Below are positions 48,704 to 59,911 of a DNA stretch of 64,000 nucleotides, one piece after another. A program made the position numbers and the translations under genes. Positions within the stretch are counted from its first letter, which is position 1. Each line of letters starts with the position of its first letter. The DNA comes from Limnohabitans sp. JirII-31 (lineage in GTDB: Bacteria > Pseudomonadota > Gammaproteobacteria > Burkholderiales > Burkholderiaceae_C), in NCBI RefSeq assembly GCF_002778315.1, contig NZ_NESA01000001.1:680321-744320 (forward strand). Reading direction: 5' to 3'. The notes beneath the pieces were generated by a model. That model was not told the DNA's origin and did not search any database. It was given only the letters and a program-made list of their open reading frames with translations.

Positions 48704-49464
48704 TGTCCAGCGATGTGACATCCACCGCCCCTTGGCTCAGCGCACCTCGTGCCAACATCACGGCGCACACCGGTGCAACGACTGAATTGACACAAGCCCT
48801 GGCGTTAGACATCGCCCAGCGTTTGACCGCTGCCATCGACGCGCGTGGCGTGGCGGTGTTGGGCGTGTCGGGTGGCAAGTCGCCGGTGGCTTTGTTTCAT
48901 GCGTTGCGCGTTCTGCCCATTGCATGGGCCCAGGTACGCATCACGCTGGCCGATGAACGTTGCGTGCCCTGCACCCATGGCGACAGCAACGCCCACTTGG
49001 TGACCACGCATTTGCTGCAAGACCAGGCGCATGCCGCGCGCTGGGTGCCCATGGTGAGCCAAGCCGCTGAACCGCTGCCCCCCTTGTCGCAGTTGGTTCT
49101 AACCGCCGGTGCTGCACTGCAAGCGGCTGGTACCCCCGACGTGATGGTGCTGGGCATGGGCGCGGACGGGCACATCGCGTCGTTGTTTGCCGACGCACCC
49201 AATTTGCCCGACATGCTGGACCTGCACAACACACAGGTGTGTGCAGGCGTCACACTCGCACAGCCCCCTGCGAATGCGCCCTACCCGCGCATCACACAAA
49301 CACTGGCGCAACTGCTGCGCGCACGCCACATCGTGCTGCCGATCAGCGGCGCGGACAAGCTCAACACTTTGCGCAAGGCTTGGCAGCAACGCAGCAACGC
49401 ATATCCGGTGTCGCACCTGCTGCACCAAACCCACACCCCTGTTTCTCTTTGGATCTCGTCATGA
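48703..49464 (+). CDS. pgl: 6-phosphogluconolactonase
   Basis: This 253-residue enzyme of the glucosamine-6-phosphate isomerase/DevB family hydrolyses 6-phosphogluconolactone. It has [12 protein letters not shown] near residue 52, [15 protein letters not shown] in the middle and [15 protein letters not shown], the standard motifs. The ATG at 48703 overlaps the zwf stop (TGATG). The stop overlaps the edd start (ATGA). Confidence 0.95.
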   Translation: MSSDVTSTAPWLSAPRANITAHTGATTELTQALALDIAQRLTAAIDARGVAVLGVSGGKSPVALFHALRVLPIAWAQVRITLADERCVPCTHGDSNAHLVTTHLLQDQAHAARWVPMVSQAAEPLPPLSQLVLTAGAALQAAGTPDVMVLGMGADGHIASLFADAPNLPDMLDLHNTQVCAGVTLAQPPANAPYPRITQTLAQLLRARHIVLPISGADKLNTLRKAWQQRSNAYPVSHLLHQTHTPVSLWISS

Positions 49465-51293
49465 CCACATCCTTGAACCCCACCCTGAGCGCGGTGACCC
49501 AGCGCATTGAGCAACGCAGCGTGGCGTCCCGCGCGGCCTACCTCCAAGTGCTGACACAAGCCAAAAAACCCGGCCCGTACCGCGGTGGCATGGGCTGCGC
49601 CAATGCCGCCCATGCTTACGCCGCCATGCCCGCCAACGACAAACTGGTGCTGCGCCAAGAACGTCAGCCCAACGTGGGCGTGATCACGGCCTACAACGAC
49701 ATGCTCTCAGCCCACCAGCCCTATGAGCATTACCCAGAAAAAATTCGCACCGCAGCACGGGCCGTGGGCGCGACCGCGCAAGTGGCCGGTGGCGTGCCCG
49801 CCATGTGCGATGGTGTGACCCAAGGCGAAGACGGCATGGAGCTGTCGCTGTTCTCGCGCGATGTGATTGCCTTGGCCACAGCCGTGGGTCTGTCGCACAA
49901 CGTGTTTGACGCCGCTTTGTTTTTGGGCGTGTGCGACAAAATCGTGCCGGGCTTGTTCATGGGCGCTTTGCAGTTTGGCCATTTGCCCGTCGTGTTTGTG
50001 CCAGCTGGGCCCATGACGTCGGGTCTGTCCAACGACGACAAGTCCAAGGTACGGCAGCAATACGCCCAAGGTCTGGTCGACCGTGACACTTTGCTTGCTG
50101 CTGAGCAAGCGGCTTACCACAGCGCTGGCACCTGCACCTTCTACGGCACCGCCAACTCCAACCAAATGTTGATGGAAATCATGGGCTTGCACTTGCCAGG
50201 CGCATCGTTTGTCAACCCGGGCACGCCCCTGCGCGAAGCCCTCACCACGGCTGCGGTCCAGCGTGCGGTGGAACTCAGCCAAACCCCCAACGCGGGCATG
50301 GGCCGCCAGATCGATGCCAAGGTCATCGTCAACGGCATCGTCGGTTTGCTGGCCACCGGAGGATCGACCAACCACACCATGCACCTGATCGCGATGGCGC
50401 GTGCAGCGGGCCTCATCGTCAACTGGGACGACTTCTCCGATCTGTCGGCCTGCGTGCCTTTGCTGGCCCGCGTCTACCCCAACGGCAGCGCCGATGTGAA
50501 CCACTTTCAGGCCGCAGGCGGCATGGGATTTTTGATCGCGCAGTTGCTTGGCGTGGGTTTGTTGCACGCCGATGTCCACACCCTCATGGGCCACGGTTTA
50601 CAGCGCTACACCGTGGAGCCCTGGCTCGACCAGGGACAACTGGCCTGGCGCGAAGTGCCCACCCAATCGGGCGACGAAGCCGTGTTACGCCCTGCCTCGC
50701 GCCCCTTCAGTGCAGACGGCGGTTTGCGCCTGATGAAGGGCAACTTGGGGCGCGCCGTGGTCAAGGTCTCAGCGGTCAAGCCCGAACACCGCCTGGTGCG
50801 TGCGCCGGCGCTGGTGATGACCGATCAAAAACAACTCGCAGAGTTGTTCAAGGCGGGGCAACTGGAGCGCGACTTTGTGGCGGTGCTGCGCAACCAAGGT
50901 CCACAAGCCAACGGCATGCCCGAGTTGCACAAGCTCACCCCCGTGTTGGGTGTGCTGCAAGACAAGGGCTACAAAGTGGCGCTGGTCACCGATGGGCGCA
51001 TGTCGGGGGCGTCGGGCAAAGTCCCTGCCGCCATCCATGTGAGCCCCGAAGCCGTGGACGGTGGCGCGATTGCCAAGGTGCGAGACGGTGACATGATTAC
51101 CCTGGATTGCGATGCGCAGATCTTGCAACTGGAAGTCAGCGATGCCGAACTGGCCGCGCGTGTGGCGCCCACACCTGACCTGTCGGCCAACCAACGCGGC
51201 ACTGGACGTGACTTGTTTGCCCTGTTCCGTGACCACGCCGCCCATGCCGAAGACGGTGCCTCACCGCTGCTCTCACATGTTCACCACGCCTGA
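49461..51293 (+). CDS. edd: Phosphogluconate dehydratase
   Basis: This 610-residue iron-sulfur dehydratase converts 6-phosphogluconate to 2-keto-3-deoxy-6-phosphogluconate. It carries the family motifs [37 protein letters not shown] with a cluster cysteine, and [12 protein letters not shown] near the C-terminus. [12 protein letters not shown] supplies another cluster cysteine. The ATG at 49461 is inside the pgl end (ATGA); the long open frame upstream of it belongs to pgl in another frame. Confidence 0.96.
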   Translation: MTTSLNPTLSAVTQRIEQRSVASRAAYLQVLTQAKKPGPYRGGMGCANAAHAYAAMPANDKLVLRQERQPNVGVITAYNDMLSAHQPYEHYPEKIRTAARAVGATAQVAGGVPAMCDGVTQGEDGMELSLFSRDVIALATAVGLSHNVFDAALFLGVCDKIVPGLFMGALQFGHLPVVFVPAGPMTSGLSNDDKSKVRQQYAQGLVDRDTLLAAEQAAYHSAGTCTFYGTANSNQMLMEIMGLHLPGASFVNPGTPLREALTTAAVQRAVELSQTPNAGMGRQIDAKVIVNGIVGLLATGGSTNHTMHLIAMARAAGLIVNWDDFSDLSACVPLLARVYPNGSADVNHFQAAGGMGFLIAQLLGVGLLHADVHTLMGHGLQRYTVEPWLDQGQLAWREVPTQSGDEAVLRPASRPFSADGGLRLMKGNLGRAVVKVSAVKPEHRLVRAPALVMTDQKQLAELFKAGQLERDFVAVLRNQGPQANGMPELHKLTPVLGVLQDKGYKVALVTDGRMSGASGKVPAAIHVSPEAVDGGAIAKVRDGDMITLDCDAQILQLEVSDAELAARVAPTPDLSANQRGTGRDLFALFRDHAAHAEDGASPLLSHVHHA

Positions 51294-51307
51294 TACCAAG
51301 ACACATC

Positions 51308-51955
51308 ATGACCCAGCCGACACACCCCACCTTTCAGAGCCCCGCCTTCACCTCACGCGTGGTGCCCGTCATCGTCATCACCCACCCCGACCAAGCCGTG
51401 CCGATGGCACATGCCTTGCTTGAAGGCGGTGTGGATGTGATGGAAATCACCTTGCGCCATGCGGCAGGCCTGGCTGCCATTGAGCAAGTCGCCAAGCATG
51501 TGCCGCACATGCACGTGGGGGCAGGCACGGTCACCCGCGCCGACGAGATGGCCCGCGTGCAAGCAGCGGGCGCGAGGTTTGCCCTCTCGCCCGGCATGAC
51601 CGACGCCTTGGTGCAAGCCGCCATGGCGTGCCGCTTGCCGTTCATGCCAGGCGTGATGACGCCCGGTGAGGTGATGGCCGCGCGCGACCATGGCTTCTCA
51701 CTGGTCAAGCTGTTTCCCGCCGCTCAAGCCGGTGGGTTGGCCATGCTCAAAGCTTTGGCAGGCCCCTTGGGCGACATGCAGTTTTGCCCGACAGGTGGCG
51801 TGTCGCTGACGAATATGGGTGAGTTTTTGAAGCTGCCCAACGTGGCCATGGTGGGCGGCTCTTGGTTGACGCCACTGGATGTGGTGCAACGCGGCGACTG
51901 GGCCGAAATCACCCGCTTGGCACGTGAAGCCAGCAGCATCGCCAACGGCCTTTAA
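51308..51955 (+). CDS. eda: KHG/KDPG aldolase
   Basis: This 215-residue class I aldolase splits KDPG into pyruvate and glyceraldehyde-3-phosphate. The Schiff-base lysine is K134 (SLVKLFPA), with E46 and R50 (MEITLR), each one residue offset from the E. coli enzyme. It follows edd by 14 bp and precedes pgi by 32 bp. Together with edd it completes the Entner-Doudoroff route. Confidence 0.97.
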   Translation: MTQPTHPTFQSPAFTSRVVPVIVITHPDQAVPMAHALLEGGVDVMEITLRHAAGLAAIEQVAKHVPHMHVGAGTVTRADEMARVQAAGARFALSPGMTDALVQAAMACRLPFMPGVMTPGEVMAARDHGFSLVKLFPAAQAGGLAMLKALAGPLGDMQFCPTGGVSLTNMGEFLKLPNVAMVGGSWLTPLDVVQRGDWAEITRLAREASSIANGL

Positions 51956-51987
51956 AGAACCCCTCTAAATTTGACGAAAATCTCTGC

Positions 51988-53595
51988 ATGACCACCTTCG
52001 TCCCGCCACAACACCGCCACGCTTGGAAAGCGCTTCAAGCTCTGTCAGACAGCCCGCAACCGCACCTGCGCGATTTGCTCAAAGACCCCCGCCGTGTGGA
52101 CCAATTCCACGCCAGTGGCGCTGGCATCACCCTCGATTACGCACGCCAACGCATCAACACAGAGGTGCTGCAACAGCTCTTGGCGCTGGCCGATGAATCT
52201 GCCGTGATGGCCCAGGCCCAGGCCATGTTTCGCGGCGAGCCCATCAACACCACCGAACAACGCGCCGTGCTGCACGTGGCCCTGCGTGGCAGCCATGTAC
52301 CCAACCCGCCCTGGGGGGCCGAGATTTCAAAACAAGTGGGGCAGGAACTGCTGCGCGTGTGCATGTTTGCCGAGAAGGTGCGCGAAGGTCAACTCAAAGG
52401 CCATGAAGGCGAGGCCATCACCGATGTGGTGAATCTGGGCATTGGTGGCTCAGACCTGGGGCCACGCATGACCACCGAAGCCTTGAGCCACCTCACGCGC
52501 GAGAGCTTCAAAAACAAGGTGCGGGTGCACTACGTGTCCAACGTGGACGCCTGGAGCCTGTACACCACACTGGCCACGCTCAACCCTGCACGCACCGCCT
52601 TTGTGGTGCAAAGCAAAACCTTCACCACCCAAGAAACCATGACCTTGGCCGCATCGGCCAAGCGCTGGTTGCTGGATGCGGGCTGCCCGCCAGACCAGTT
52701 GCACCAGCATTTGATTGCGGTCACGGCCAACCCCCACATCTCGCAAGCCCAAGGCTTCAGCGCTGAGCACACCTTTGGGTTTTGGGACTGGGTGGGCGGA
52801 CGCTATTCGGTGTGGTCAGCCATTGGCCTGCCTTTGGCCATCTCAATTGGTGCCTTTGCCTTCCAAGACATGCTGCTGGGCGCGCGCGCCATGGACGAAC
52901 ATTTCATGTCTGCACCGGCACACCAAAACTTGCCCTTGCTGATGGCCTTGTTTGGCGTGTGGAACCGCAACTTCTTGGGCGCCAGTAGCCACAACATTGC
53001 GCCGTATGCGTCACCGCTGGGCAAGTTCGCCTCGTTCTTGCAGCAGATGGAGATGGAGTCCAACGGCAAGCGCACGCATGTCGACGGCAGCCCTGTCGAG
53101 GTGGCGACCGCCCCGGTGATTTGGGGCGGCCTGGGCATTGACGGTCAGCATGCCTACTTTCAGTTGATCCACCAGGGCAAGCACTTGGTGCCCATGGACT
53201 TCATTGGTCTGCGCACCGAACGCAGCCCGCTGCCTTTTGCCGCCGAACACCACCGTGTGGTGCTGCTAAACATGCAAGCCCAAGCACAAGCTTTGGCCTT
53301 GGGCCGCACACCCGAAGAAACCGTGCAAGCCTTGCGTGACAGCGGCATGGACGAAGCCGACGTGCAGCGTCTGGCACCGCATCGCAGCTACCCCGGCAAT
53401 GTGCCCAGCACCACCATTTGGGTGGACGCCCTCACCCCACGCAGCATGGGCGCTTTGATGGCCCTGTACGAGCACAAGGTGTTTTGCCAAGCCGCCATTT
53501 GGGGCATTCATGCCTACGACCAATGGGGCGTGGAGTTGGGCAAAAAAATGGCCCAAGACATAGAAACATCTCAGAACAAAGCCCCCGTCCACTGA
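51988..53595 (+). CDS. pgi: Glucose-6-phosphate isomerase
   Basis: This 535-residue enzyme interconverts glucose-6-phosphate and fructose-6-phosphate. It has NLGIGGSDLGPRM at about 150, GGRYSVWSAIGLPLAI at about 270 and LQQMEMESNGKRTHV with the catalytic glutamate at about 352-357. In an organism using the Entner-Doudoroff route it can feed fructose-6-phosphate back into the cycle and supply biosynthesis. It is in line with the hexR operon and followed by ppc after 24 bp. Confidence 0.96.
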   Translation: MTTFVPPQHRHAWKALQALSDSPQPHLRDLLKDPRRVDQFHASGAGITLDYARQRINTEVLQQLLALADESAVMAQAQAMFRGEPINTTEQRAVLHVALRGSHVPNPPWGAEISKQVGQELLRVCMFAEKVREGQLKGHEGEAITDVVNLGIGGSDLGPRMTTEALSHLTRESFKNKVRVHYVSNVDAWSLYTTLATLNPARTAFVVQSKTFTTQETMTLAASAKRWLLDAGCPPDQLHQHLIAVTANPHISQAQGFSAEHTFGFWDWVGGRYSVWSAIGLPLAISIGAFAFQDMLLGARAMDEHFMSAPAHQNLPLLMALFGVWNRNFLGASSHNIAPYASPLGKFASFLQQMEMESNGKRTHVDGSPVEVATAPVIWGGLGIDGQHAYFQLIHQGKHLVPMDFIGLRTERSPLPFAAEHHRVVLLNMQAQAQALALGRTPEETVQALRDSGMDEADVQRLAPHRSYPGNVPSTTIWVDALTPRSMGALMALYEHKVFCQAAIWGIHAYDQWGVELGKKMAQDIETSQNKAPVH

Positions 53596-53619
53596 CTCAG
53601 TCCAGCCAAGAAAGCGCAC

Positions 53620-56493
53620 ATGCCACAACCCCCGGCCTCTGCCAAAACATCGACCAAAGCCCAGGCGCAAACCAAACGCAACGAGCAGCCCTTGGTCGAG
53701 GACATTCGGCTACTGGGACGCATCTTGGGTGATGTGATCCGCGAGCAAGAAGGGCGCGAAGCCTACGAGTTGGTCGAGCAGGTGCGCAAGTTGTCGGTGG
53801 CATTTCGAAGAGATGCCGACGCCGATGCCGACAAAGCGCTGAAAAAACTGCTGGCCTCACTCAGCGGTGAAGCCACGGTACGGGTGATTCGTGCATTCAC
53901 GTATTTCAGCCACTTGGCCAATTTGGCCGAAGACCGACACCACATTCGCCGTCGTGCTGTGCACGAACGTGCGGGCCATACCCAAGATGGCAGTTTGTCG
54001 CTGGCGCTCAGCCGCTTGCGCGCTGCGGGCATTGCCCCCAAAAGCATTGTGCAAACCTTGGCGCACAGCCATGTATCGCCCGTACTCACGGCACACCCCA
54101 CCGAAGTCCAACGCAAAAGCATCTTGGACGCAGAACGCGACATTGCCCAGTTGCTGGCCCAGCGCGATGACATCCAGTCAAGGGCTGGATGGCCACTGCA
54201 CCGCCAGGCCAAACCCGACGCCTTGGCGGCACGCGAGCTGGCAGCCAATGAACAGCAATTGCGTGCCCGCGTGTTGCAGCTGTGGCAAACCCGTTTGCTG
54301 CGCTTCACCAAGCTCACCGTCGCGGATGAGATTGAAAATGCACTGAGCTACTACGAAGCCACGTTTTTGAGCGAAATTCCCAAGCTCTACGCAGACTTGG
54401 AAGCCGCGTTAGGCCATAGCCATGTGCACAGCTTTTTGCGCATGGGCCAGTGGATTGGTGGTGACCGCGATGGCAACCCCAACGTCAACGCCGACACACT
54501 GCGCTTTGCTTTGCGGCGCCAATGCGAGGTGGCACTGCGTCACTACCTGAGAGAACTGCATTTTCTTGGCAGCGAGTTGTCGATGTCGGCCATGCTGGTG
54601 AACATCACCCCTGAGATGCAAGCATTGGCTGAGCGCTCACCTGACACCAATGCGCACCGCCAGGACGAACCCTACCGCCGCGCCTTGACGGGCATGTATG
54701 CCCGCTTGGCTGCCAGCCTGAAAGACCTGACAGGGGGCGATGCGGCCCGCCACGCCGTAGCACCCCAAAACGCTTACGCATCGGCGCAAGAACTCCTGGC
54801 CGATCTGCACACCATCGCCCATTCATTGCAAGCGCAGCACGGCAGCGCGTTGATGGCCCAACGTCTGACCCCGTTGATGCGTGCTGTTGAGGTGTTTGGC
54901 TTTCACCTCGCCACGGTGGACCTGCGCCAAAGCTCGGACCAGCACGAACAAGTAGTGGCAGAACTGCTAGCCACCGCAGGTGTGCAGGCCTATTACCGCC
55001 AACTCGACGAAGACGCCCGTGTGGCTGTGCTGACACAGTTGCTGCACGACGCACGCCCCTTGCGCGTGATGGGCGCAAGTTACAGCGCCTTGACCATGAA
55101 AGAACTAGCGATTTTTGAGACCGCGCGTGAGATGCGCAAAACCTTTGGTGCAGACGCCATTCGCCACTACATCATCAGCCACACCGAAACCGTGAGCGAC
55201 TTGCTGGAAGTGCTGTTGCTGCAAAAAGAAACAGGCTTGATGCGCGGCACCCTGGGCAGCCCAACATCCACCTGCGACTTGGTGGTGGTGCCGTTGTTTG
55301 AAACCATCGACGACTTGCGTCGCGCTGCCGACATCATGGGCGGCTTGTATGGCGTGGCCGGTGTGGCTGGATTGGTGCAACGCAGCGGGGCTGAGCAAGA
55401 CATCATGCTGGGCTACTCGGACAGCAACAAAGATGGCGGCATCTTCACCAGCAACTGGGAGCTGTACCGCGCGGAAATGGCCTTGGTCGAATTGTTTGAC
55501 CAACTGTTCAAGCAGCACGACATCACCTTGCGCATGTTCCATGGTCGAGGCGGCACGGTGGGACGCGGCGGTGGGCCGAGCTACCAAGCCATTTTGGCCC
55601 AGCCACCGGGCACGGTGCGTGGGCAAATTCGCTTGACCGAACAAGGCGAGGTGATTGGCTCGAAATACGCCAACCCTGAAATTGGCCGACGCAACTTGGA
55701 GACTCTGGTTGCCGCCACACTGGAAGCCACCCTGCTGCAAGCCACGAAGTCAGCACCCCAAGTTTTTCTGGACGCAGCACAACACTTGTCCGAAGCCAGC
55801 ATGGCGGCTTACCGTGGCTTGGTATACGAAACACCGGGCTTCACCGAGTACTTTTTTGCGGCCACGCCGATTCGTGAAATTGCCGAACTCAACATCGGCT
55901 CACGTCCGGCAACGCGCCCCAAAGACGGTCAAAGCGCACCGCGTATCGAAGACCTGCGTGCCATTCCATGGGGATTCAGCTGGGGCCAGTGCCGTTTAAC
56001 CCTGCCTGGTTGGTTGGGCTTTGGTTCCAGCGTGGACCAGTTCATTCACCACCACCCACGACTCAAACCCAAAGAGGCTTTGGCCTTGCTGCAAAAAATG
56101 CAGCGGCAGTGGCCGTTCTTTCGCTCGCTGTTGTCCAACCTGGACATGGTGCTGGCCAAAAGCGACTTGGGGCTGGCTTCGCGTTATGCCGATCTGGTGC
56201 CTGATACACGTTTGCGCAAAAAGATTTTTGCGCTGATCGAAGCCGAATGGCACCGCACCTCGCATGCCTTGAGGTTGATCACCGGTGAAAAACAACGCTT
56301 GGTCAACAACGCGGCGCTTGAGCGCTCGATGCGTCACCGGTTCCCCTACATCGACCCGCTGCACCATTTGCAGGTGGAGCTGATTCGCCGCTACCGTGAA
56401 GGCAAACGCCCGCAAGACCGCGACGAGCGGGCCCAGCGGGGTATTCACATTTCGATCAACGGCATTGCAGCAGGTTTACGCAATACCGGTTGA
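53620..56493 (+). CDS. ppc: Phosphoenolpyruvate carboxylase
   Basis: This 957-residue enzyme makes oxaloacetate from PEP and bicarbonate. It has the active-site histidine H159 in [21 protein letters not shown] at about 604, the glycine-rich loop [14 protein letters not shown], and the C-terminus [11 protein letters not shown], which ends like others of the family. It is the last gene of the row starting at hexR and converges with the TRAP binding-protein gene 9 bp away. Its place suggests that anaplerosis is coordinated with sugar breakdown. Confidence 0.97.
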   Translation: MPQPPASAKTSTKAQAQTKRNEQPLVEDIRLLGRILGDVIREQEGREAYELVEQVRKLSVAFRRDADADADKALKKLLASLSGEATVRVIRAFTYFSHLANLAEDRHHIRRRAVHERAGHTQDGSLSLALSRLRAAGIAPKSIVQTLAHSHVSPVLTAHPTEVQRKSILDAERDIAQLLAQRDDIQSRAGWPLHRQAKPDALAARELAANEQQLRARVLQLWQTRLLRFTKLTVADEIENALSYYEATFLSEIPKLYADLEAALGHSHVHSFLRMGQWIGGDRDGNPNVNADTLRFALRRQCEVALRHYLRELHFLGSELSMSAMLVNITPEMQALAERSPDTNAHRQDEPYRRALTGMYARLAASLKDLTGGDAARHAVAPQNAYASAQELLADLHTIAHSLQAQHGSALMAQRLTPLMRAVEVFGFHLATVDLRQSSDQHEQVVAELLATAGVQAYYRQLDEDARVAVLTQLLHDARPLRVMGASYSALTMKELAIFETAREMRKTFGADAIRHYIISHTETVSDLLEVLLLQKETGLMRGTLGSPTSTCDLVVVPLFETIDDLRRAADIMGGLYGVAGVAGLVQRSGAEQDIMLGYSDSNKDGGIFTSNWELYRAEMALVELFDQLFKQHDITLRMFHGRGGTVGRGGGPSYQAILAQPPGTVRGQIRLTEQGEVIGSKYANPEIGRRNLETLVAATLEATLLQATKSAPQVFLDAAQHLSEASMAAYRGLVYETPGFTEYFFAATPIREIAELNIGSRPATRPKDGQSAPRIEDLRAIPWGFSWGQCRLTLPGWLGFGSSVDQFIHHHPRLKPKEALALLQKMQRQWPFFRSLLSNLDMVLAKSDLGLASRYADLVPDTRLRKKIFALIEAEWHRTSHALRLITGEKQRLVNNAALERSMRHRFPYIDPLHHLQVELIRRYREGKRPQDRDERAQRGIHISINGIAAGLRNTG

Positions 56494-56501
56494 GGCTGGG
56501 C

Positions 56502-57521
56502 TCACTTCTTAGCGCGCAAGCGTGCCAACTCAGCTTGTGTGTCGCGCCACAGGTCCATGCCAACACTGGTGGCGATGCTGGCATTGACGTGGGTCAGCTT
56601 GTCGCGCATACGAGCTGCTTCTGACGCGGGCAGTTCGTTGATTTGCATGCCTTTGGCTTTCAAGTCAGACAAGGCCTTGGCCGCTTCTTCACGGGTGTCT
56701 TTGCGTTCAAAGTCGCGGCTGACAAGGGCGGCATCGGCCAAGATTTTTTGTTCGGCCTTGCTCAAGCCGTCCCACCATTTTTTGCTCACCGTCACCACCC
56801 AGGGGCTGTAGACGTGGTTGGTGATGCTGAGGTACTTTTGCACTTCGTAGAACTTGCTCGACAAGATGGTGTTGTAAGGGTTCTCCTGGCCGTCTACCGT
56901 GGCAGTTTCCAGTGCGCTGAACAACTCAGAGAAAGGCAGCGGCACCGCATTGGCACCCAGCAGCTTGAAGCTGTCGAGGTAAACGTTGTTTTGCATCACG
57001 CGCAACTTGATGCCGTTCATGTCCTCGAGTTTGTTGACCGGACGCTTGCTGTTGGTCAGGTTGCGAAAACCGTTTTCCCAATAGGCCAAGCCCACCAAAC
57101 CTTTGTCTTGTAGCTTGTCCATGACTTTGCTGCCGATGGGGCCGTCCAGCACCGCATCGGCTTCTTTGGCGTTGTTGAACAAGAACGGGGTGTCCCACAA
57201 AGCCATTTCTTTGGTAATGCCGACCAAGGTGGCGGTTGAGCCCACCATCATTTCTTGCGCGCCACCAATCAAGGCTTGTTGCATTTGGGTGTCGGGGCCC
57301 AATGCCGCAGCGCCAATGGCGCGAATTTTCATTTTGCCGCCGGAGGCTTTTTCGACCTGCTCGGCAAACACCTTGACCGCACGGCCTTGGTTGCTTTGCT
57401 CGTTCAAGCCGTAGCCAAAACGAATCAAACGTGGCTTGATGTCTTGAGCCATCAAGGCGCCAGACGCGGCCAGCGTGGTGATGGCCATGGCGGCCACGAA
57501 GGTACGACGAAGGGTGTTCAT
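56502..57521 (-). CDS. TRAP transporter solute-binding protein (DctP type)
   Basis: This 339-residue periplasmic protein has a signal peptide (about residues 7-26, ending LMAQ) and DctP-family motifs: FGYGLNEQSNQGRAVKVFAE near the start, MNGIKLRVMQNNVYLD with the carboxylate-binding arginine, and LPFSELFSALETATVDGQENP. It delivers a carboxylate to the DctQM membrane pair encoded next. The ATG at 57521 is preceded by GGAG; the longer frame upstream is not a signal peptide. Linked to gluconokinase, the ligand is probably gluconate, which is inference. Confidence 0.93.
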   Translation of the reverse strand: MNTLRRTFVAAMAITTLAASGALMAQDIKPRLIRFGYGLNEQSNQGRAVKVFAEQVEKASGGKMKIRAIGAAALGPDTQMQQALIGGAQEMMVGSTATLVGITKEMALWDTPFLFNNAKEADAVLDGPIGSKVMDKLQDKGLVGLAYWENGFRNLTNSKRPVNKLEDMNGIKLRVMQNNVYLDSFKLLGANAVPLPFSELFSALETATVDGQENPYNTILSSKFYEVQKYLSITNHVYSPWVVTVSKKWWDGLSKAEQKILADAALVSRDFERKDTREEAAKALSDLKAKGMQINELPASEAARMRDKLTHVNASIATSVGMDLWRDTQAELARLRAKK

Positions 57522-57570
57522 GCGAGTCTCCTGGAAGGGGTAGGTTTTGAAAAATCTCATCACGTTACGG

Positions 57571-58863
57571 TCAGCGCATCCACTGCACGGGCAACGTCAC
57601 GATCTGCGGGAAAAGAACAAAGGTGGTGAGGATGATCAAGTAGGTCACCAAGAAAGGATTCACCCCCTTGATGACTTGATGCATGGACAAACGCCCCACC
57701 CCCGCCACCACGTTGAGCACCGTGCCCACGGGAGGGGTGATCAAGCCGATCGCGCCGTTGAGCACGAACATCAGGCCAAAGTACACCGGGTCAATGCCCG
57801 CTTTCACAGCAATGGGCAGCATGACGGGCGCAAAAATCAAAATGGTGGGCGTCAAGTCCAGAGCCGTGCCGATGATCACCAAAGCCACCATCATCACGGC
57901 CATCAGCAGACGCGGGCTTTCCACCAGCGGACCCAACCAGCCGGTCAACACGGTCGGCAGATCGGCCAGGGTGATCATGTAACTGGCCACTTGGGCACCG
58001 GCGCACAGGAACATCACCACGGAGGTGGTTTTGGCCGCTCGCACCAGCACTTCGTGCACTTCGGCCAGCTTCATTTCCCGGTGTACCAACAGCGCCACGA
58101 TCAGCGCATAAAACGCGGCCACCACAGCAGCTTCCGTGGGGGTGAAGATGCCCGACTTCATGCCCCCGATGATGATGAGAGGCATGAGCATGGCCCAAAA
58201 GGCTTTGCGCGTGGCATTCAAACGCTCTTTGAGTGACAGCGGCTCGCCCTGTGGCAAGTCGATGCGACGCAGCTCTAGCTTCCACGCGAAGATCAGCCCC
58301 ACGCCCATGATCAAACCGGGCACGATGCCCGACAAAAACAGCGATGAGATGGAGGTGTTGGTGGTGACGCCATAAATCACAAATGGCATCGACGGTGGAA
58401 TGATGGGGGCGATGATGCCGCCCGAGGCAATCAAGCCTGCCGAGGTGTGCATGGGATAACCCTGGCGCTTCATCATGGGCAACAAGATAGTGGCCAAGGC
58501 GGCTGTGTCGGCCAGGGCCGAGCCACTCATGCTGGCCATCAACACCGCTGCACCAATGGCCACAAAACCCAGACCACCTCGGATGTGCCCCACCCAGGCC
58601 TGTGCCATGTCGATGATGCGACGGCTGATGCCCCCGCTGTTCATCAACTCACCAGCCAAGATGAAAAAGGGCACCGCCAACAACGGAAAACTGTCCACCC
58701 CGGCGACCAGGTTTTGGGCCAGCAACTGGGTGTCCCAAAAGTCGAGCGTCCAGGCCATGCCTGCGCCTGTGAGAACCAAGGCAAAGGCCATGTTCAGGCC
58801 CATGCCCATGAGCAGCAACATGCCACCCGAGAAAACAACGAAAGCTTGTGCTTCTGCGGTCAT
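57571..58863 (-). CDS. TRAP transporter large permease (DctM type)
   Basis: This 430-residue inner-membrane protein of about twelve hydrophobic segments is the cation-coupled transport subunit. Typical pieces are VPFFILAGELMNSGGISRRI, GSALADTAALATILLPMM and the C-terminal PPVGTVLNVVAGVGR. It lies between the small permease gene (5 bp) and the binding-protein gene (49 bp) in a minus-strand operon with gluconokinase first. Confidence 0.94.
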   Translation of the reverse strand: MTAEAQAFVVFSGGMLLLMGMGLNMAFALVLTGAGMAWTLDFWDTQLLAQNLVAGVDSFPLLAVPFFILAGELMNSGGISRRIIDMAQAWVGHIRGGLGFVAIGAAVLMASMSGSALADTAALATILLPMMKRQGYPMHTSAGLIASGGIIAPIIPPSMPFVIYGVTTNTSISSLFLSGIVPGLIMGVGLIFAWKLELRRIDLPQGEPLSLKERLNATRKAFWAMLMPLIIIGGMKSGIFTPTEAAVVAAFYALIVALLVHREMKLAEVHEVLVRAAKTTSVVMFLCAGAQVASYMITLADLPTVLTGWLGPLVESPRLLMAVMMVALVIIGTALDLTPTILIFAPVMLPIAVKAGIDPVYFGLMFVLNGAIGLITPPVGTVLNVVAGVGRLSMHQVIKGVNPFLVTYLIILTTFVLFPQIVTLPVQWMR

Positions 58864-58868
58864 GCTTC

Positions 58869-59342
58869 TTACTCCACATCCACGCCGTGGTCAAAGTCCA
58901 TCGGCTTGTTTTGAATCAATTCTTTGCCTGCCATCAGGCCAATGGCCAGTGACGACAGCAAGACGGGCAATGGCAGCAAGGCACTGGAGTAGCCCAGCAC
59001 CACCGATTGGCTGTCCATGCCCACCACCACTTGTTGCCATGCACCATGGCCCAGCAACACGCACGTCAGGATGACCAAGATACGGATGAGAACCGTCAAA
59101 CACGCCATCACGCGTGGGCGGTTACGAAAACTCGCCACCACACTGGTAAAGGCCATGTGTTCACCTGCCGGGTAAGCCGAAGTGGCACCGATGAACACCA
59201 TCCAGACAAACAACAAACGCGACAGCTCTTCACTCGCTGCGATGCCGCTGCCAAACCCATAGCGCAACACCACGTTGAAAAAGACAGCGACGCTCATCAC
59301 GCCCAAGCAGGCCGCCATCAAACCTTGCACTAGTTTTTTCAT
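58869..59342 (-). CDS. TRAP transporter small permease (DctQ type)
   Basis: This 157-residue protein has four predicted membrane helices, beginning in a hydrophobic MKKLVQGLMAACLGVMS opening, and the family segment ASEELSRLLFVWMVFIGAT. It pairs with DctM. The ATG at 59342 forms an ATGA overlap with the gluconokinase stop. The ten extra codons upstream of that ATG belong to the gntK end in another frame. Confidence 0.92.
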   Translation of the reverse strand: MKKLVQGLMAACLGVMSVAVFFNVVLRYGFGSGIAASEELSRLLFVWMVFIGATSAYPAGEHMAFTSVVASFRNRPRVMACLTVLIRILVILTCVLLGHGAWQQVVVGMDSQSVVLGYSSALLPLPVLLSSLAIGLMAGKELIQNKPMDFDHGVDVE

Positions 59343-59842
59343 ACCAACTCCTTGCTCTGCAGCCAGCTGCACACGTGTTCTCGCAATTGCGCCAGAGACT
59401 CGCAGGCATCCAATGTCAAAACCCCTGTCTCTGCGACGGGTGACTCAAGATCAGCAAACTGACTGTCCACCAGATTGGCGTTGAAGTAGTGGCTGGCTCG
59501 TTGTGTCACGCGCGCACGTGCTTGCTCTTTGGTCAAAGTCAGGTGTGCAAACAACAGCGCAGGTACGGCTTGGCGCAAGCGGTCACGGTAGGCTTTCTTC
59601 AACGCGGAGCAAGTCAACACGGTGTTGCTGCCACGTTGTTCCAACGCTGCGGCCAACGCATCGAGCCAACCTGTGCGGTCGGCATCGGTTAAAGCCACAC
59701 CTTGACGCATTTTGTCGACATTGCTGGGAGGATGAAACTCATCGCCTTCCACCAATTGCCAGCCCAGTTGTGCAGCCACAGCGGCACCTAAGCTGGATTT
59801 GCCGCAACCGGCCACGCCCATGATCACCAAGGGTCCGTTCAT
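59339..59842 (-). CDS. gntK: Gluconokinase
   Basis: This 167-residue kinase phosphorylates gluconate to 6-phosphogluconate. It has the P-loop GVAGCGKSS (residues 9-17), EGDEFHPPSNVDKM and TCSALKKAYRDRLR, all gluconokinase hallmarks. The start is ATG 59842: it has a GAG at correct distance and leaves the palindrome at 59857-59870 in the 5' leader. Longer frames to 59854 or 59920 would run through the operator. It is the first gene of the operon with dctQ, dctM and dctP. Confidence 0.93.
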   Translation of the reverse strand: MNGPLVIMGVAGCGKSSLGAAVAAQLGWQLVEGDEFHPPSNVDKMRQGVALTDADRTGWLDALAAALEQRGSNTVLTCSALKKAYRDRLRQAVPALLFAHLTLTKEQARARVTQRASHYFNANLVDSQFADLESPVAETGVLTLDACESLAQLREHVCSWLQSKELV

Positions 59843-59856
59843 GTCATCTCGCATTT

Positions 59857-59870
59857 GGATAGCGCTATCC
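59857..59870. promoter_or_regulatory. LacI-type operator, gntK side
   Basis: GGATAGCGCTATCC is a perfect 14-bp palindrome with a central CG pair, as in LacI-family operators, lying 15 bp upstream of the gntK ATG. The 12-bp core GATAGCGCTATC recurs at 59926-59937. It is the likely target of the divergent LacI-type regulator. Confidence 0.75.
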
Positions 59871-59911
59871 CATTTTGTTAAAAAGAAAGAGTCATGCATG
59901 GGAAGAACTGT

